Of a DNA stretch of 64,000 bases, positions 7,341-16,834 are shown in pieces. The notes under the pieces are model-generated. The model searched no databases. It was not told where the DNA came from and saw nothing but the letters and a program-made list of their open reading frames with translations. Origin of the DNA: Alistipes senegalensis (GTDB lineage Bacteria > Bacteroidota > Bacteroidia > Bacteroidales > Rikenellaceae); the NCBI GenBank assembly GCA_023665825.1, contig JAMPDE010000002.1, positions 599,256 through 663,255 of the forward strand, in the 5' to 3' direction. Within the stretch, counting starts at the first letter, position 1. Each line of letters begins with the position of its first letter. Position numbers and translations under genes: made by a program.

Positions 7341-9179
7341 ATGGACACGTTGGATTATAATAGATATGATGTCGTTGGCATCGTCACAAAGATGGGAGCG
7401 ACCCAAAATGCTCAGATAATCGGCGTCGGATTGTCAGACCGCGAAACGGGGGCATTCATTCCGGTACAGTCGGTCGATAGGAACAAAATATTCCCTACCA
7501 GGGGCTGTGTGTTTGCATTTGAATTTCTGAAGTACCACCCTCTTTGGGAAAATGAATGCGTCTGCCTTTGTGTCAAGCCGAATAACAATCCGAACATTGT
7601 CAATGGGGAGGATTATGTTTGGGACTGGAAGGATGAAACATATATCTATGCAGACAAGGTAAGGAAACTCAATGTACATATAGGTGAAGATGGCGGAGAA
7701 AACTATGACAACCTTCTGAAAGAAGGTCTTCTCCCGTGTGAGAAAACCACGTATTTCATATGTGCAGGTACAATCTACAGACTTGATCCGGGAGTAAGAC
7801 TTCTTCCATTTTGGGAACTGTCTGACGTAACCTCATCTTTGATAGCATATAATGGCAATACATACGTAGTCGATGATATTACTATTCCTGAAGCCGGGAA
7901 GATTGACCTCACGTCTGACAATCAGCTAACAGAGTGGTACAAGAAGAACATCCTTCGCAAGGAGTGGAACACCATATACGAGGCAAAAGACTTCAAGGCT
8001 GTTGATGCCTTGGTGACGACAGAACTCCAGAAACTCGGAAATCCAACGAACATCTATCAAAGCAGGTTTGCAAGGATAAGGAGGCTCAGCGCAAACATCT
8101 CGCTTACATTTGAAGAATTAGAGAATTTGGCATCGACTCCTTGGTTTGCAGATACTATTCTCAACACCATGAACATATTTGCCGAGCAATATATTGAGAA
8201 AGTAAAAAATGAACATAGGGACGAAATATCCTTATTGGAAAGCAAGCACAAACAGATATTGACGGAACTTGACACCAAGTTGAGCCAAGATAAAGAAACA
8301 TTGCAACATCAGATAGATGCAAAGCAAAAAGAACTCAAGACGATCGACGAAAATATTCAGGAAAAGGAACGTGAACTAAATGCGTTGAATAACGTCATAG
8401 AAGATGAAAACAAGGTAATAAAGGAACTCGATTCCCGCAAGAAGTCAATTGTCGCTGATTTTAGTGTCATAAAAGAGGTTCTTTCAACCGGAACGCCGGC
8501 AGTTGCTCAGAATGCAAAGCCGAACCATCACAGTGTGACGGATTTCGACATGAAGAATGAGCGAGAATTTTCTACGTCAAGTCCATATAAGAAGAATATT
8601 GATTCTCTTCTGATGAAATACAAAGCAAGGAAGGTTCCGGTAGATGAGATTGTCACCCAAATTGCAACCCATAACGTTGTGCTCTTTCCGGACGATGAAA
8701 CACTTCTTGCAACAATGCAGGCTACGCGGCGCTACCGTTATGTGGTTTCATACGTGGGTGTCGACTGGAAATCATTCAATAATCTTTGGGACTCCGGACT
8801 CTCGGCTATCATAGATGAGGCGATAAACAACCCAAATATCATTCACTTCTTTGTCCTGCGGAATATCAATATGTCCTTCGTTCCATGCTACCTCCAGCCG
8901 ATTTTGGATATGGCGAGGGGCCTTGCAAAATATTTCCCGGGTACAACGATTGAATTTCCTGAGAATATGAAGATACTTTGTACTCGGAGCAAAGATACCA
9001 TTATTCCTGTGACAGAATCATCACTTGAAGGTATAGGCTGCATCACCAAATACGAGGAAAGACATATAGGAAGCGGCAACATTGCAGAGGGCTACCTTCC
9101 GGTCAGTATTTTTTCCGACCTTCCAATTGATGAACGCTATAACGAAACGAATGCCTACGATTCATACATAGATGAATAA
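7341..9179 (+). CDS. Uncharacterised coiled-coil protein of the helicase cluster
   Basis: A soluble 612-residue protein. The N-terminal 200 residues appear beta-rich. Residues of about 270-380 form a long heptad-rich coiled coil (LESKHKQILTELDTKLSQ and the Lys/Glu repeats after it). The C-terminal 180 residues look alpha/beta, with hydrophobic strands such as RYVVSYVGVDW and NIIHFFVLRNI. I find no Walker motif and no nuclease motif. The start is two bases after the preceding stop, and the end overlaps the next gene by eight bases. The coiled coil suggests a scaffold or oligomerising subunit of a complex with the helicase. Position and size recall DruC of type I Druantia, which is only a comparison. 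Confidence 0.75.
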   Translation: MDTLDYNRYDVVGIVTKMGATQNAQIIGVGLSDRETGAFIPVQSVDRNKIFPTRGCVFAFEFLKYHPLWENECVCLCVKPNNNPNIVNGEDYVWDWKDETYIYADKVRKLNVHIGEDGGENYDNLLKEGLLPCEKTTYFICAGTIYRLDPGVRLLPFWELSDVTSSLIAYNGNTYVVDDITIPEAGKIDLTSDNQLTEWYKKNILRKEWNTIYEAKDFKAVDALVTTELQKLGNPTNIYQSRFARIRRLSANISLTFEELENLASTPWFADTILNTMNIFAEQYIEKVKNEHRDEISLLESKHKQILTELDTKLSQDKETLQHQIDAKQKELKTIDENIQEKERELNALNNVIEDENKVIKELDSRKKSIVADFSVIKEVLSTGTPAVAQNAKPNHHSVTDFDMKNEREFSTSSPYKKNIDSLLMKYKARKVPVDEIVTQIATHNVVLFPDDETLLATMQATRRYRYVVSYVGVDWKSFNNLWDSGLSAIIDEAINNPNIIHFFVLRNINMSFVPCYLQPILDMARGLAKYFPGTTIEFPENMKILCTRSKDTIIPVTESSLEGIGCITKYEERHIGSGNIAEGYLPVSIFSDLPIDERYNETNAYDSYIDE

Positions 9180-9999
9180 AGCCAATATTGACATAGCCAG
9201 GGAACTTCTTTTCAAATGGATGGCTTGCGGAGAAAGAAAACATAGCTACGAAGCCATCCGGAAGAACTGCGAGTATATAGACCGAGCCTATGAACTTGGG
9301 TTGAATGGCAATGCCGTATGGACTCTATTCCAGCCTTTGTTCAGAACGGGTGTCGTGGAATTCGCAGGCAAGGATTGCTATGCCTTATGCCCTACGGTAG
9401 CAGTAGAACATAAAGGACACTTCATATATAACGGCATCCTTCCACAAAAAGAAGCCCATCGCACTGCATTCACAGGAATTTACAAGACTGACAACTTCGA
9501 TGATGTGGAGGGGATGAAGATTGTGCATTTCGATGCAGAAACAATCTTGAAGCATATCCCGTCCGTCAGAGAGGTCGTCGATTCGTTTCCTATATCCATT
9601 GAAGACCTCACGCACGCGGAGTATTATCACTACAAAGGAGCAAAAGGGCTGACTAAAAGACTTGGCGATGGTGCAGTTCGGTACTTCTGTATTCCAGAGC
9701 AATCCTACCAAAGAGAAGTTCCCGGACAGGCTGTCAATCCGGATGCCTTCTGCATTGCATACAACAACAGCCGAAGTCTTAACGGAGATTGTGCAGGGAA
9801 ATACGACAATAGGAATCAGGTGCTTCGAATGTATTCGTTTGGGCTGCCGGCCTCAATAGAGCGAATCCTATTTCTGGAATCCATGGCCCTGGGCAACACA
9901 CCTGAGGATGTAGACAGAACTAAACTATTTCCATCTATCAAACCGAATGTCGTAAAACAATTAAACAGGATTCTTTGTAATACAATCGAATATGAATAA
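9172..9999 (+). CDS. Uncharacterised 275-residue protein of the helicase cluster
   Basis: It overlaps both neighbours by eight bases, a sign of tight translational coupling in this cluster. The N-terminal 70 residues look like a winged-helix or similar helical domain (YEAIRKNCEYIDRAYELGL, then a short hydrophobic hairpin with DCYALCPTVAVE). The rest is mixed alpha/beta with no recognised motif. There is no signal peptide or membrane segment. Its place directly before the DUF1998 helicase suggests it is an accessory subunit, perhaps for DNA or target recognition. I do not recognise the family. Confidence 0.7.
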   Translation: MNKANIDIARELLFKWMACGERKHSYEAIRKNCEYIDRAYELGLNGNAVWTLFQPLFRTGVVEFAGKDCYALCPTVAVEHKGHFIYNGILPQKEAHRTAFTGIYKTDNFDDVEGMKIVHFDAETILKHIPSVREVVDSFPISIEDLTHAEYYHYKGAKGLTKRLGDGAVRYFCIPEQSYQREVPGQAVNPDAFCIAYNNSRSLNGDCAGKYDNRNQVLRMYSFGLPASIERILFLESMALGNTPEDVDRTKLFPSIKPNVVKQLNRILCNTIEYE

Positions 10000-12900
10000 C
10001 CCCATACAAATATTCAACGAACTTTTCAAAGTCTACTTGAAATACATCAGCAGTGGACTGCCATTCTCCCACGAGGAATTCAATGAAGAGAGAAACGCCC
10101 TGTTGAAGGAGAAAGGTACAATATGCCAGCCTCCTATCATTGAACTGGTCCCAAAGTACCATGAAAAAGCGACACTGGAGCAGTTCTGCCAAAACGAGAA
10201 CGTCTCGATGAATATCAATGCATTTGTCAACACGGGGCTCTTCGGCGGAAACATTCGTGGTGAAAGAAAACTGTACGATCATCAATACAAGGCTCTGAAG
10301 GATGCTTTTATTGACAGAAAAAACATAATCGTCACAACAGGAACTGGTTCCGGAAAGACGGAGTGTTTTCTCCTCCCGATTATTTCCGATCTCGTCAAGG
10401 AGTCCAAGAGTTGGGGACCGGATAGGCCAAGAGCTATGAGAGCCATGATTCTTTACCCGCTCAATGCCCTTGCTGAAGACCAGATGATAAGGCTTCGCAA
10501 AGCCCTCAACAGCAGAAAGGATGACGGCACAGGTGCTCTTGACTGGCTGGATGCGAACCGTGGAGGCAACCGGTTCTATTTCGGCCGCTACACGGGAAGC
10601 ACCCCGGTCAGTGGTAACAAGACTGAGACTAAGGCACAAGCTAAGTTAAGGGAAGAAAGGAAGGCTCTCCTGGATGACTGGAAAGCAGCCAAGGAGGCGG
10701 CAGCCGAAAACGGAAACACCGAACTCCTTTACCATGTGCCCTGCATGGAGGAAGACTCGGCCGAGATGTGGGACAGATTTTCGATGCAGGAAAACGCTCC
10801 CGATATATTGATTACCAATTACAGTATGCTCAACATTATCCTCATGAGAGATATGGAATCCCCTATCTTCGAGGATACCAAGAAATGGCTTCAGGAAGAC
10901 AAGTCGCATATATTTCATCTGGTCATTGATGAGTTGCATTCATACAGAGGCACGGCCGGCACCGAGGTCGCCTACCTGATACGCATTTTGCTTGACAGAC
11001 TTAGTCTCACGCCTGACTCCCGGCAGGTCCAGTTTCTGGCATCCAGTGCCTCAATGGAAGAGACTCAGCAGACCATGGACTACCTGAGCGAGTTTTTCGG
11101 TGTAGACAAACAGAACTTTTCCTCGTCATTCAGCATCATAAGCAACCCTAAAGTGAATGCTGTCGGACGACCTTCCACAGACATTCCATGGAAAGAATTG
11201 AAGAAATATGCTGATTCACAGGATGACGAAAAACTTCTTTCGCAGCTCTCTTGCGCTTCATTTCACGAGGTAACCGAGAAATATTGCTTGGTAGACTGGC
11301 TGAAATACTGTCTCAGTACTGAAAAAGGTATTATCGCAAGGGATATAGAGAAGATGGCTGAAAAGTTAGACAGCAGCATTGAAGACAAGGTTGCAGTCGT
11401 CGGTTCGCTGCTGAAGGTTCTATGTATGAGCGAAAACAAGGGAAGTTACGCAGCTCCTGTCAGGGCTCACTTCTTCTTTAGAAATGTCAGCGGCCTTTGG
11501 GCCTGTTCGTGTCCGGAATGCAGTAAAGTACAAGAAAAGTTCCAATTTGCAGGACGGCACATCGGGAAGTTCTATAAAAGGCCGCGAACAATCTGTGATT
11601 GCGGAAACAAAGTCCTTGAGGTCCTGCTCTGTGAAAACTGCGGAGAAATCTATTTGGGAGGCTACCTTCAGGAAAAGGATGGTCGTAAGTACATTACCAT
11701 CGAGAGACCTATAGCGGATAAGTTCACAAGTTATGGCGTCTTGTGGAAGGACTGTGACGGAGGCCGTCATGATGGATGGGTGAGGGTTGACTACAACCCG
11801 GTTAATGGTGAATACCTAGAAACCCCTGACGGTAAATACAGTCTGCACGTACAGGCAAGCGATAGGGATACACTTTTCCCCAATACGTGTCCTCAGTGTG
11901 AGATCTCCTATAGAATACAGGATAAAAACAGTCTCACCCCAATCAGGAAGCACGCCACAGGTCTCCAAAAGGTGAACCAGATTATGGCGGACGGCATGAT
12001 AAGATTCATGAAAAGAGCAGGAGAAAGTAACACTAAAGTGGTACTGTTCTCGGACAGTCGTCAAGCCGCAGCCAAACTCTCTGCCGGAATCGAACTCGAT
12101 CACTACAGAGATGTGCTTCGCTGGGTAATTCTCAGAGCATTGAACAGCGACACAAAAGATGCGGATTTCCTGAGGAGGATCAGGGCAAAGAGAAAGAATG
12201 AACTCACCGCTGATGAAGTGGCAGAGTTCAGAAGGCTTTCAGGAGAAAGAGTATATAGGCCAATAACCGACAAGATAAGAGATGAGTGGGATGGATGGGC
12301 GGAAGAATCTGATATCCATGCACTGAATACATATTTTGACAACATCGGAGGAGTCCGCCTTGACAATATAGAAGATAGGGTATTTTCTGCTATGGTCAAA
12401 GCTGGCATCAATCCAGCAGGACCCAAGCCGTCCGTAGCCCAAAACATCAACGGCGGTTCCTGGGATGAACTGTTCGATTTCGAAACCGGCAAGGCCTATG
12501 CTGAACTTGGCGATGCCAGGACAAACTTCCTTGATAGAATTATTCGCTCTAACAAGATTGAACAGCTGGCAAGTATCTTCGCGAACAAGAATAAGTCGTT
12601 TGAAGACCTCCGACTCGGTTATCTCAAGCCATCATCAGCGTGCAGCGACAAGAGAGAAGAGGAGGTAATATGCTCTGTCTTACGTATTCTCGGTTCGAGA
12701 AGGAGATTAATGGGAATTCCTACAAAGTTCCCTCGTAATGACAGTTTCCCTCAACAGGCCAAGGATTACGTTAAAACGGCATACGGATATACAAGGAAGG
12801 CAGAACTTGACGAGAAACTCGATGAGATAAGGTGCTTTCTTCGTACAAACAGGATTATTGACGGTCAATACATGGCACTTAGTGGAGAAGGACTCTCCTT

Positions 12901-15181
12901 TGCCAAAGCAACCCCAGGCTCCCGCTATTGGGTCTGTCCGGTATGCAAAACGATTCATATGCACGCTTCGCACGGTGTTTGCGTCAATTGCCATGCGCAT
13001 CTAAAAGACGCATCTATCCTTACACAAAACGATGTGCGTGCCCCCAACGACTATTACCTTACACTTCTCAATGCCACCGACTCCATTTACCGACTTCATT
13101 GTGAAGAACTAACCGGGCAGACTTCAAAGCGAGACTCACGCAGGCGCCAGAGACTCTTTCAAGACATCTTCCTCAAATCCGAAAATCCGGTGGTGGATGG
13201 TATTGATATGCTCAGCGTCACAACCACCATGGAGGCCGGTGTAGACATAGGCTCCCTCTCCGTAGTCATGATGGGGAATGTCCCTCCGCAGAGGTTCAAC
13301 TACCAACAAAGGGTGGGTCGTGCCGGAAGACGCGGCAATCCGCTCTCTATTGCGCTAACCGTTGCCCGAGGCTCAAGTCATGACCTCACGCACTTCTTTG
13401 AAACAGAGAGGATGGTCTCGGATACCCCCAAAGATCCGTATCTTGAGGTCAGGACCAAGGAGATCGCCGAAAGAATTATATATAAAGAAATCCTCTATTC
13501 CGCCATAGGCTCAGGCACCGGCAGCAACGAAAGCGTCCACGGCAGTTTCGGATCTATTTCCGATTGGAAGGTCAACGGTCCGCGAGTTCAGACTTGGATT
13601 GGCAGCAATTCTGATAAGATTGAACATATCATTGATACTGTCACAAGAGGGACGGAGTTGTCGGACCACCAAAAAAAGGAGATACGTGATTTCATAAAGA
13701 CCTCCCTTGTTGACAGAATTACTGCTATATGCGAAAGCAGTGAATTTACCCAGGACATCCTCAGCGAAAGACTCGCGAATGCCGGTATGCTCCCAATGTT
13801 CGGATTCCCGACAAGGACCAGAAACCTATACCTGAGCAAGCCGGACAAACTCCCTTGGGACGATGTCGTATCAAGAGATATTGACATGGCTCTGAACTCC
13901 TTTGCTCCGGGACATGAAATTGTGAAAGACAAGAAGGTGTACAAGGCGGTCGGAGTAGTTGAGTACGAGTACAACGGTGCCCATGTGGTCACACCTAAGT
14001 TCAACTCCCGCAACAAGTACCCTATGCCTTTGTATAGATGTAAGAGTTGCGGGTTCTCAACCATAAGTTCCGAAGAGACGCTAACTTCGTGTCCCGTCTG
14101 CGGAGAGGAGATAGAGGCAGTCAAAATATGCTCCCCTCTTGGCTTTTGTGTCGACTACGACAAGCCTGTCGAAGATTTCAATGGAAGTTATGACTGGTAT
14201 TCTCCGAACAGCGACATAAAGCTGGACTGCGAGAAGTCCCTTAGCGACTGTCCACAAGTAAGGAATCTTACCTTAAGGAACAACCAGATTCCTTCGCAAG
14301 GTCTCGTTCACCTCATCAATGACAACAATGGGGAACTGTACAAACTCGGAAAGAATGCAGATGGAATATATATTTCCAGGAACGCATATACTGAAGAGGA
14401 AGCAAAAAGACTAGATCTGAGTTTTGAGAGTGATTACGCATTCGTCTCTTCAAAGAGCACAGGAGTCCTCACCCTATCCATCAAAGAGATACGTGATGAC
14501 ATCTGTCTAAATCCAATAAGGGAACAGAATACCAACAGCCATGCTGTACGAGCAGCTTTCCTTTCGTGGGGTTATCTTGTAAGAAAATCAATATCAAGTT
14601 TTCTCGATATTGATGCATCAGAACTCAATGTAGGCTATTTTATCTCGTCCATCACCCATAAGGCCGAAGTATTTATGGTGGAAAGGCTTGAAAACGGAGC
14701 AGGATACTGCAATTTTCTAAGTGGAAGACGTTATAAGGAGATTCCGTTCAAGGCTATTGTGGAACCTCTGGCAAAAGGCGGTGCTATATATAGTTTTCTT
14801 TGCGAAGAGAAACACAGGAATGAATGCACCTCCTCATGTTATGATTGCATCAGAGACTTTTCAAACCAAAGTCTCCACGCCGTTCTTGACTGGAGGTTGG
14901 GATTAGACCTCGGTCGTTTGGCCGATGACCCGAGAGCAGAGATAGGCTTCAATGTCGAATACTGGAAAGGTTATATTTCAAATACAATCCTGAATATCCT
15001 GAAACTTCAAGGTTATACCGCAACATTCAAGGAGGGACTTATCACAGGACTTGATCAATCTGGGAGGAAATACTGTATAGTCCATCCGTTGTGGTCCACG
15101 AGTTATGTAAATGAAATTATTGACAATATGAACGAAATCGTAGTGCCCATTTCTATTTTCGACATATCAAAACTGAAATAG
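9992..15181 (+). CDS. Giant DEAD-like helicase with DUF1998 region (DruE-like)
   Basis: A 1729-residue superfamily 2 helicase. Motif I is TTGTGSGKT (115-123), motif Ia has LYPLNALAEDQ, motif II is DELH (313-316), motif III SASM, then DSRQAA, TTMEAGVDIG and motif VI QRVGRAGRRG (1106-1115). Several Cys4-type zinc sites are visible: around CSCPECSKVQ and CENCGEIY, in CPVCKTIH with CVNCHAHL, and in CKSCGF with CPVCGEE. The C-terminal DUF1998 hallmark is C-x3-C-x2-C from Cys1612, followed by the LDWRLGLDL segment. Large helicase/DUF1998 proteins occur in Druantia (DruE), in DISARM (split as DrmA and DrmB) and in other defence loci. It is last in an overlapping operon with three unknown partners and ends at a strong hairpin. 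An ATP-driven DNA-remodelling role in phage defence is likely; the exact system is not assigned. Confidence 0.88.
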   Translation: MNNPIQIFNELFKVYLKYISSGLPFSHEEFNEERNALLKEKGTICQPPIIELVPKYHEKATLEQFCQNENVSMNINAFVNTGLFGGNIRGERKLYDHQYKALKDAFIDRKNIIVTTGTGSGKTECFLLPIISDLVKESKSWGPDRPRAMRAMILYPLNALAEDQMIRLRKALNSRKDDGTGALDWLDANRGGNRFYFGRYTGSTPVSGNKTETKAQAKLREERKALLDDWKAAKEAAAENGNTELLYHVPCMEEDSAEMWDRFSMQENAPDILITNYSMLNIILMRDMESPIFEDTKKWLQEDKSHIFHLVIDELHSYRGTAGTEVAYLIRILLDRLSLTPDSRQVQFLASSASMEETQQTMDYLSEFFGVDKQNFSSSFSIISNPKVNAVGRPSTDIPWKELKKYADSQDDEKLLSQLSCASFHEVTEKYCLVDWLKYCLSTEKGIIARDIEKMAEKLDSSIEDKVAVVGSLLKVLCMSENKGSYAAPVRAHFFFRNVSGLWACSCPECSKVQEKFQFAGRHIGKFYKRPRTICDCGNKVLEVLLCENCGEIYLGGYLQEKDGRKYITIERPIADKFTSYGVLWKDCDGGRHDGWVRVDYNPVNGEYLETPDGKYSLHVQASDRDTLFPNTCPQCEISYRIQDKNSLTPIRKHATGLQKVNQIMADGMIRFMKRAGESNTKVVLFSDSRQAAAKLSAGIELDHYRDVLRWVILRALNSDTKDADFLRRIRAKRKNELTADEVAEFRRLSGERVYRPITDKIRDEWDGWAEESDIHALNTYFDNIGGVRLDNIEDRVFSAMVKAGINPAGPKPSVAQNINGGSWDELFDFETGKAYAELGDARTNFLDRIIRSNKIEQLASIFANKNKSFEDLRLGYLKPSSACSDKREEEVICSVLRILGSRRRLMGIPTKFPRNDSFPQQAKDYVKTAYGYTRKAELDEKLDEIRCFLRTNRIIDGQYMALSGEGLSFAKATPGSRYWVCPVCKTIHMHASHGVCVNCHAHLKDASILTQNDVRAPNDYYLTLLNATDSIYRLHCEELTGQTSKRDSRRRQRLFQDIFLKSENPVVDGIDMLSVTTTMEAGVDIGSLSVVMMGNVPPQRFNYQQRVGRAGRRGNPLSIALTVARGSSHDLTHFFETERMVSDTPKDPYLEVRTKEIAERIIYKEILYSAIGSGTGSNESVHGSFGSISDWKVNGPRVQTWIGSNSDKIEHIIDTVTRGTELSDHQKKEIRDFIKTSLVDRITAICESSEFTQDILSERLANAGMLPMFGFPTRTRNLYLSKPDKLPWDDVVSRDIDMALNSFAPGHEIVKDKKVYKAVGVVEYEYNGAHVVTPKFNSRNKYPMPLYRCKSCGFSTISSEETLTSCPVCGEEIEAVKICSPLGFCVDYDKPVEDFNGSYDWYSPNSDIKLDCEKSLSDCPQVRNLTLRNNQIPSQGLVHLINDNNGELYKLGKNADGIYISRNAYTEEEAKRLDLSFESDYAFVSSKSTGVLTLSIKEIRDDICLNPIREQNTNSHAVRAAFLSWGYLVRKSISSFLDIDASELNVGYFISSITHKAEVFMVERLENGAGYCNFLSGRRYKEIPFKAIVEPLAKGGAIYSFLCEEKHRNECTSSCYDCIRDFSNQSLHAVLDWRLGLDLGRLADDPRAEIGFNVEYWKGYISNTILNILKLQGYTATFKEGLITGLDQSGRKYCIVHPLWSTSYVNEIIDNMNEIVVPISIFDISKLK

Positions 15182-15186
15182 CCGCA

Positions 15187-15220
15187 TTAGGATAGCCATA
15201 AGTATATGTGGCTATCCTAA
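15187..15220. terminator. Bidirectional terminator between helicase and relaxase genes
   Basis: TTAGGATAGCCA (15187-15198) and TGGCTATCCTAA (15209-15220) make a perfect 12-bp stem with a 10-base loop. It lies between two convergent genes. There is no long T-tract on either side. Confidence 0.65.
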
Positions 15221-15252
15221 CGAGGCTTGTTTCCGATGTGGAATCTGGTATG

Positions 15253-16629
15253 TTATCGTTTCCTCATGTTATTCTTTTTGCCATACCAGGGCTGGTCGGA
15301 GTGCAAGCCGCGGGCACCTGTACCGACACGGGGTTGGGCTGGACCTCCGGTAGCAAGGATAACGGCTGCGTCCAACAGGTCGGCTTGTGCCGGACTTATC
15401 TGTTCCTGCGGTTCGAAGATGGCATTGACAAATTCCTCGTCCGTTATGCAGTGGTTGAAGTGTTGTTGAGCGAGGTCGTAGTCTATCTGAAACTTTGTAT
15501 CATCGAACAGTTCATTGCCGACACATATCCAGATATGCAGCGACGGGTTATTGTAGTTCGGAACATTGACCTTGACCAGTTCCGCACCCGATGACAGCCG
15601 ATAGCGTTGCGGATTGGCTTGGTGGTCAAGTTCGGTAATGCGTTGGGATTGGTCGGCTATCTGTGCATCTTTTGAGTTCAGCGTCTTGCGCAAGGCTTCT
15701 ACCTCCTTGATAGCCTTGTCAATCTCCGCTTGATAACCATTTTTGAGTTTAGCCAACTCCTGCTTGTGGTTTTGTACAATAGCGGCACGTTCCGCCTGCA
15801 ATTTCTTAATCTGTTCTTTGAGTTTGGTTATCTGCTCGTCTTTGTCTGTGAGTGCCTTTTTCGCTTTGGCAAGGTCGCCTTTACCGAACAGCGAAAGAAT
15901 GGCACTCCGCCCTTCGTTGGCTTTCTCCACTTCAGCATTTAGTCTGGCAATATCGTTCTCGTATTGCAACATCTGCTGCCGGTAGTATTCGCCGTTGGAC
16001 TGGTGCTTGGCTGTCGACCCGACCACTCCTCGCTGCAACCCGAACTCCCGCATGGCTTCGGCATAGGTATTTTGATAAGTGGATAATCTTGCTCGTCCCA
16101 TTACGTCATCTGCCGACAATCGAGGGCCGTTATGTATCCGATACTTTTTCTCACCTTCACGAGATTTGCGTTTGCGCTCGCCCGTGACGATAGGCACGAC
16201 CGTCGCGTGGAGGTGCGGTGTCTTCTCGTCCATATGCAGCACACACGAAACTACATTATCTGCACCAAAGGTATCTTTTAGCCATTTCAGATTGGCATCT
16301 GTCCACTTATCTAGCCTACCGCTTTGTACAATCTTCATCATCTGCTCGTGCGAGCCAGTGAGGATGATACGTATTGCCTTCGTCTGGTTCTTTCCAACTT
16401 TGCGATGAATACCTGCGTGGTCGATGCGGTACTGGACAGCCTCGGTTCGGTTGCGTACTCTGTCGGGGAACCGGATTAGTTCCCGATTGAGGGACGTTCT
16501 CGTCTTGTCGGCATTGTCGGGAATGTACACTTTGCCGTCGGCGGTCTTGCGCTCGATATGGCATGACATCCCGGAGTCGTTGCCGCTGCCTCGTTGAAGG
16601 TGGCATACGGCATATTGGATATTACTCAT
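15253..16629 (-). CDS. mobV: MobV-family relaxase (Pre/Mob)
   Basis: The protein nicks one strand at oriT and leads it into a recipient cell. The N-terminal half carries the Mob/Pre signature LHMDEKTPHLHATVVP (131-146), whose His132, Asp134, His139 and His141 form the HxD...HxH metal site. SCHIERK near the N-terminus resembles the usual first motif. Residues of about 210-340 form a long coiled coil (repeated K/E/L heptads), as is common in MobV proteins. The C-terminal 115 residues are not recognised. At 458 residues it is complete. The gene is transcribed away from the oriT-like region at its 5' side. No secretion ATPase or pore genes are nearby. Confidence 0.9.
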   Translation of the reverse strand: MSNIQYAVCHLQRGSGNDSGMSCHIERKTADGKVYIPDNADKTRTSLNRELIRFPDRVRNRTEAVQYRIDHAGIHRKVGKNQTKAIRIILTGSHEQMMKIVQSGRLDKWTDANLKWLKDTFGADNVVSCVLHMDEKTPHLHATVVPIVTGERKRKSREGEKKYRIHNGPRLSADDVMGRARLSTYQNTYAEAMREFGLQRGVVGSTAKHQSNGEYYRQQMLQYENDIARLNAEVEKANEGRSAILSLFGKGDLAKAKKALTDKDEQITKLKEQIKKLQAERAAIVQNHKQELAKLKNGYQAEIDKAIKEVEALRKTLNSKDAQIADQSQRITELDHQANPQRYRLSSGAELVKVNVPNYNNPSLHIWICVGNELFDDTKFQIDYDLAQQHFNHCITDEEFVNAIFEPQEQISPAQADLLDAAVILATGGPAQPRVGTGARGLHSDQPWYGKKNNMRKR

Positions 16630-16659
16630 AGTTATTTCTTTGTGTAATGTATAACTGTT

Positions 16660-16834
16660 GTTAGGATTGGGGTGTAAATTTCCGTCAAAGCACAGCCGTA
16701 AGGCAATCGAAAGTCGAGAGGGCGAGACCTTTCGCTTATGGGGCTATTTTTAGCTGCCGCTTGCGGCTGCGGGCGAAGCAAAAATGCTACGGAAATTTAC
16801 CCAACCCAAATTCCCCGGACAGTGAACTGTCCAA
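16660..16834. other. Probable origin of transfer region
   Basis: The 205 gene-free bases upstream of the relaxase contain a 12-bp perfect inverted repeat, GTAAATTTCCGT (16674-16685) and ACGGAAATTTAC (16789-16800), with flanking bases that also partly pair. Between its arms lies a GC-rich hairpin (GCCGCTTGCGGC at about 16756-16767). MobV elements usually carry oriT just upstream of the relaxase gene, so this is the likely nick region; the nick site itself is not identified. Confidence 0.5.

Noticed and set aside
2597..15181. DISARM or 7-deazaguanine (Dpd) defence system
   Set aside because: No DNA methyltransferase, phospholipase-D protein or deazaguanine synthesis gene is present, and helicase and DUF1998 parts are in one protein rather than split as in DISARM.
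15208..15594. Plus-strand frames over the relaxase C-terminus
   Set aside because: They are antisense to the relaxase frame, which has clear family motifs.
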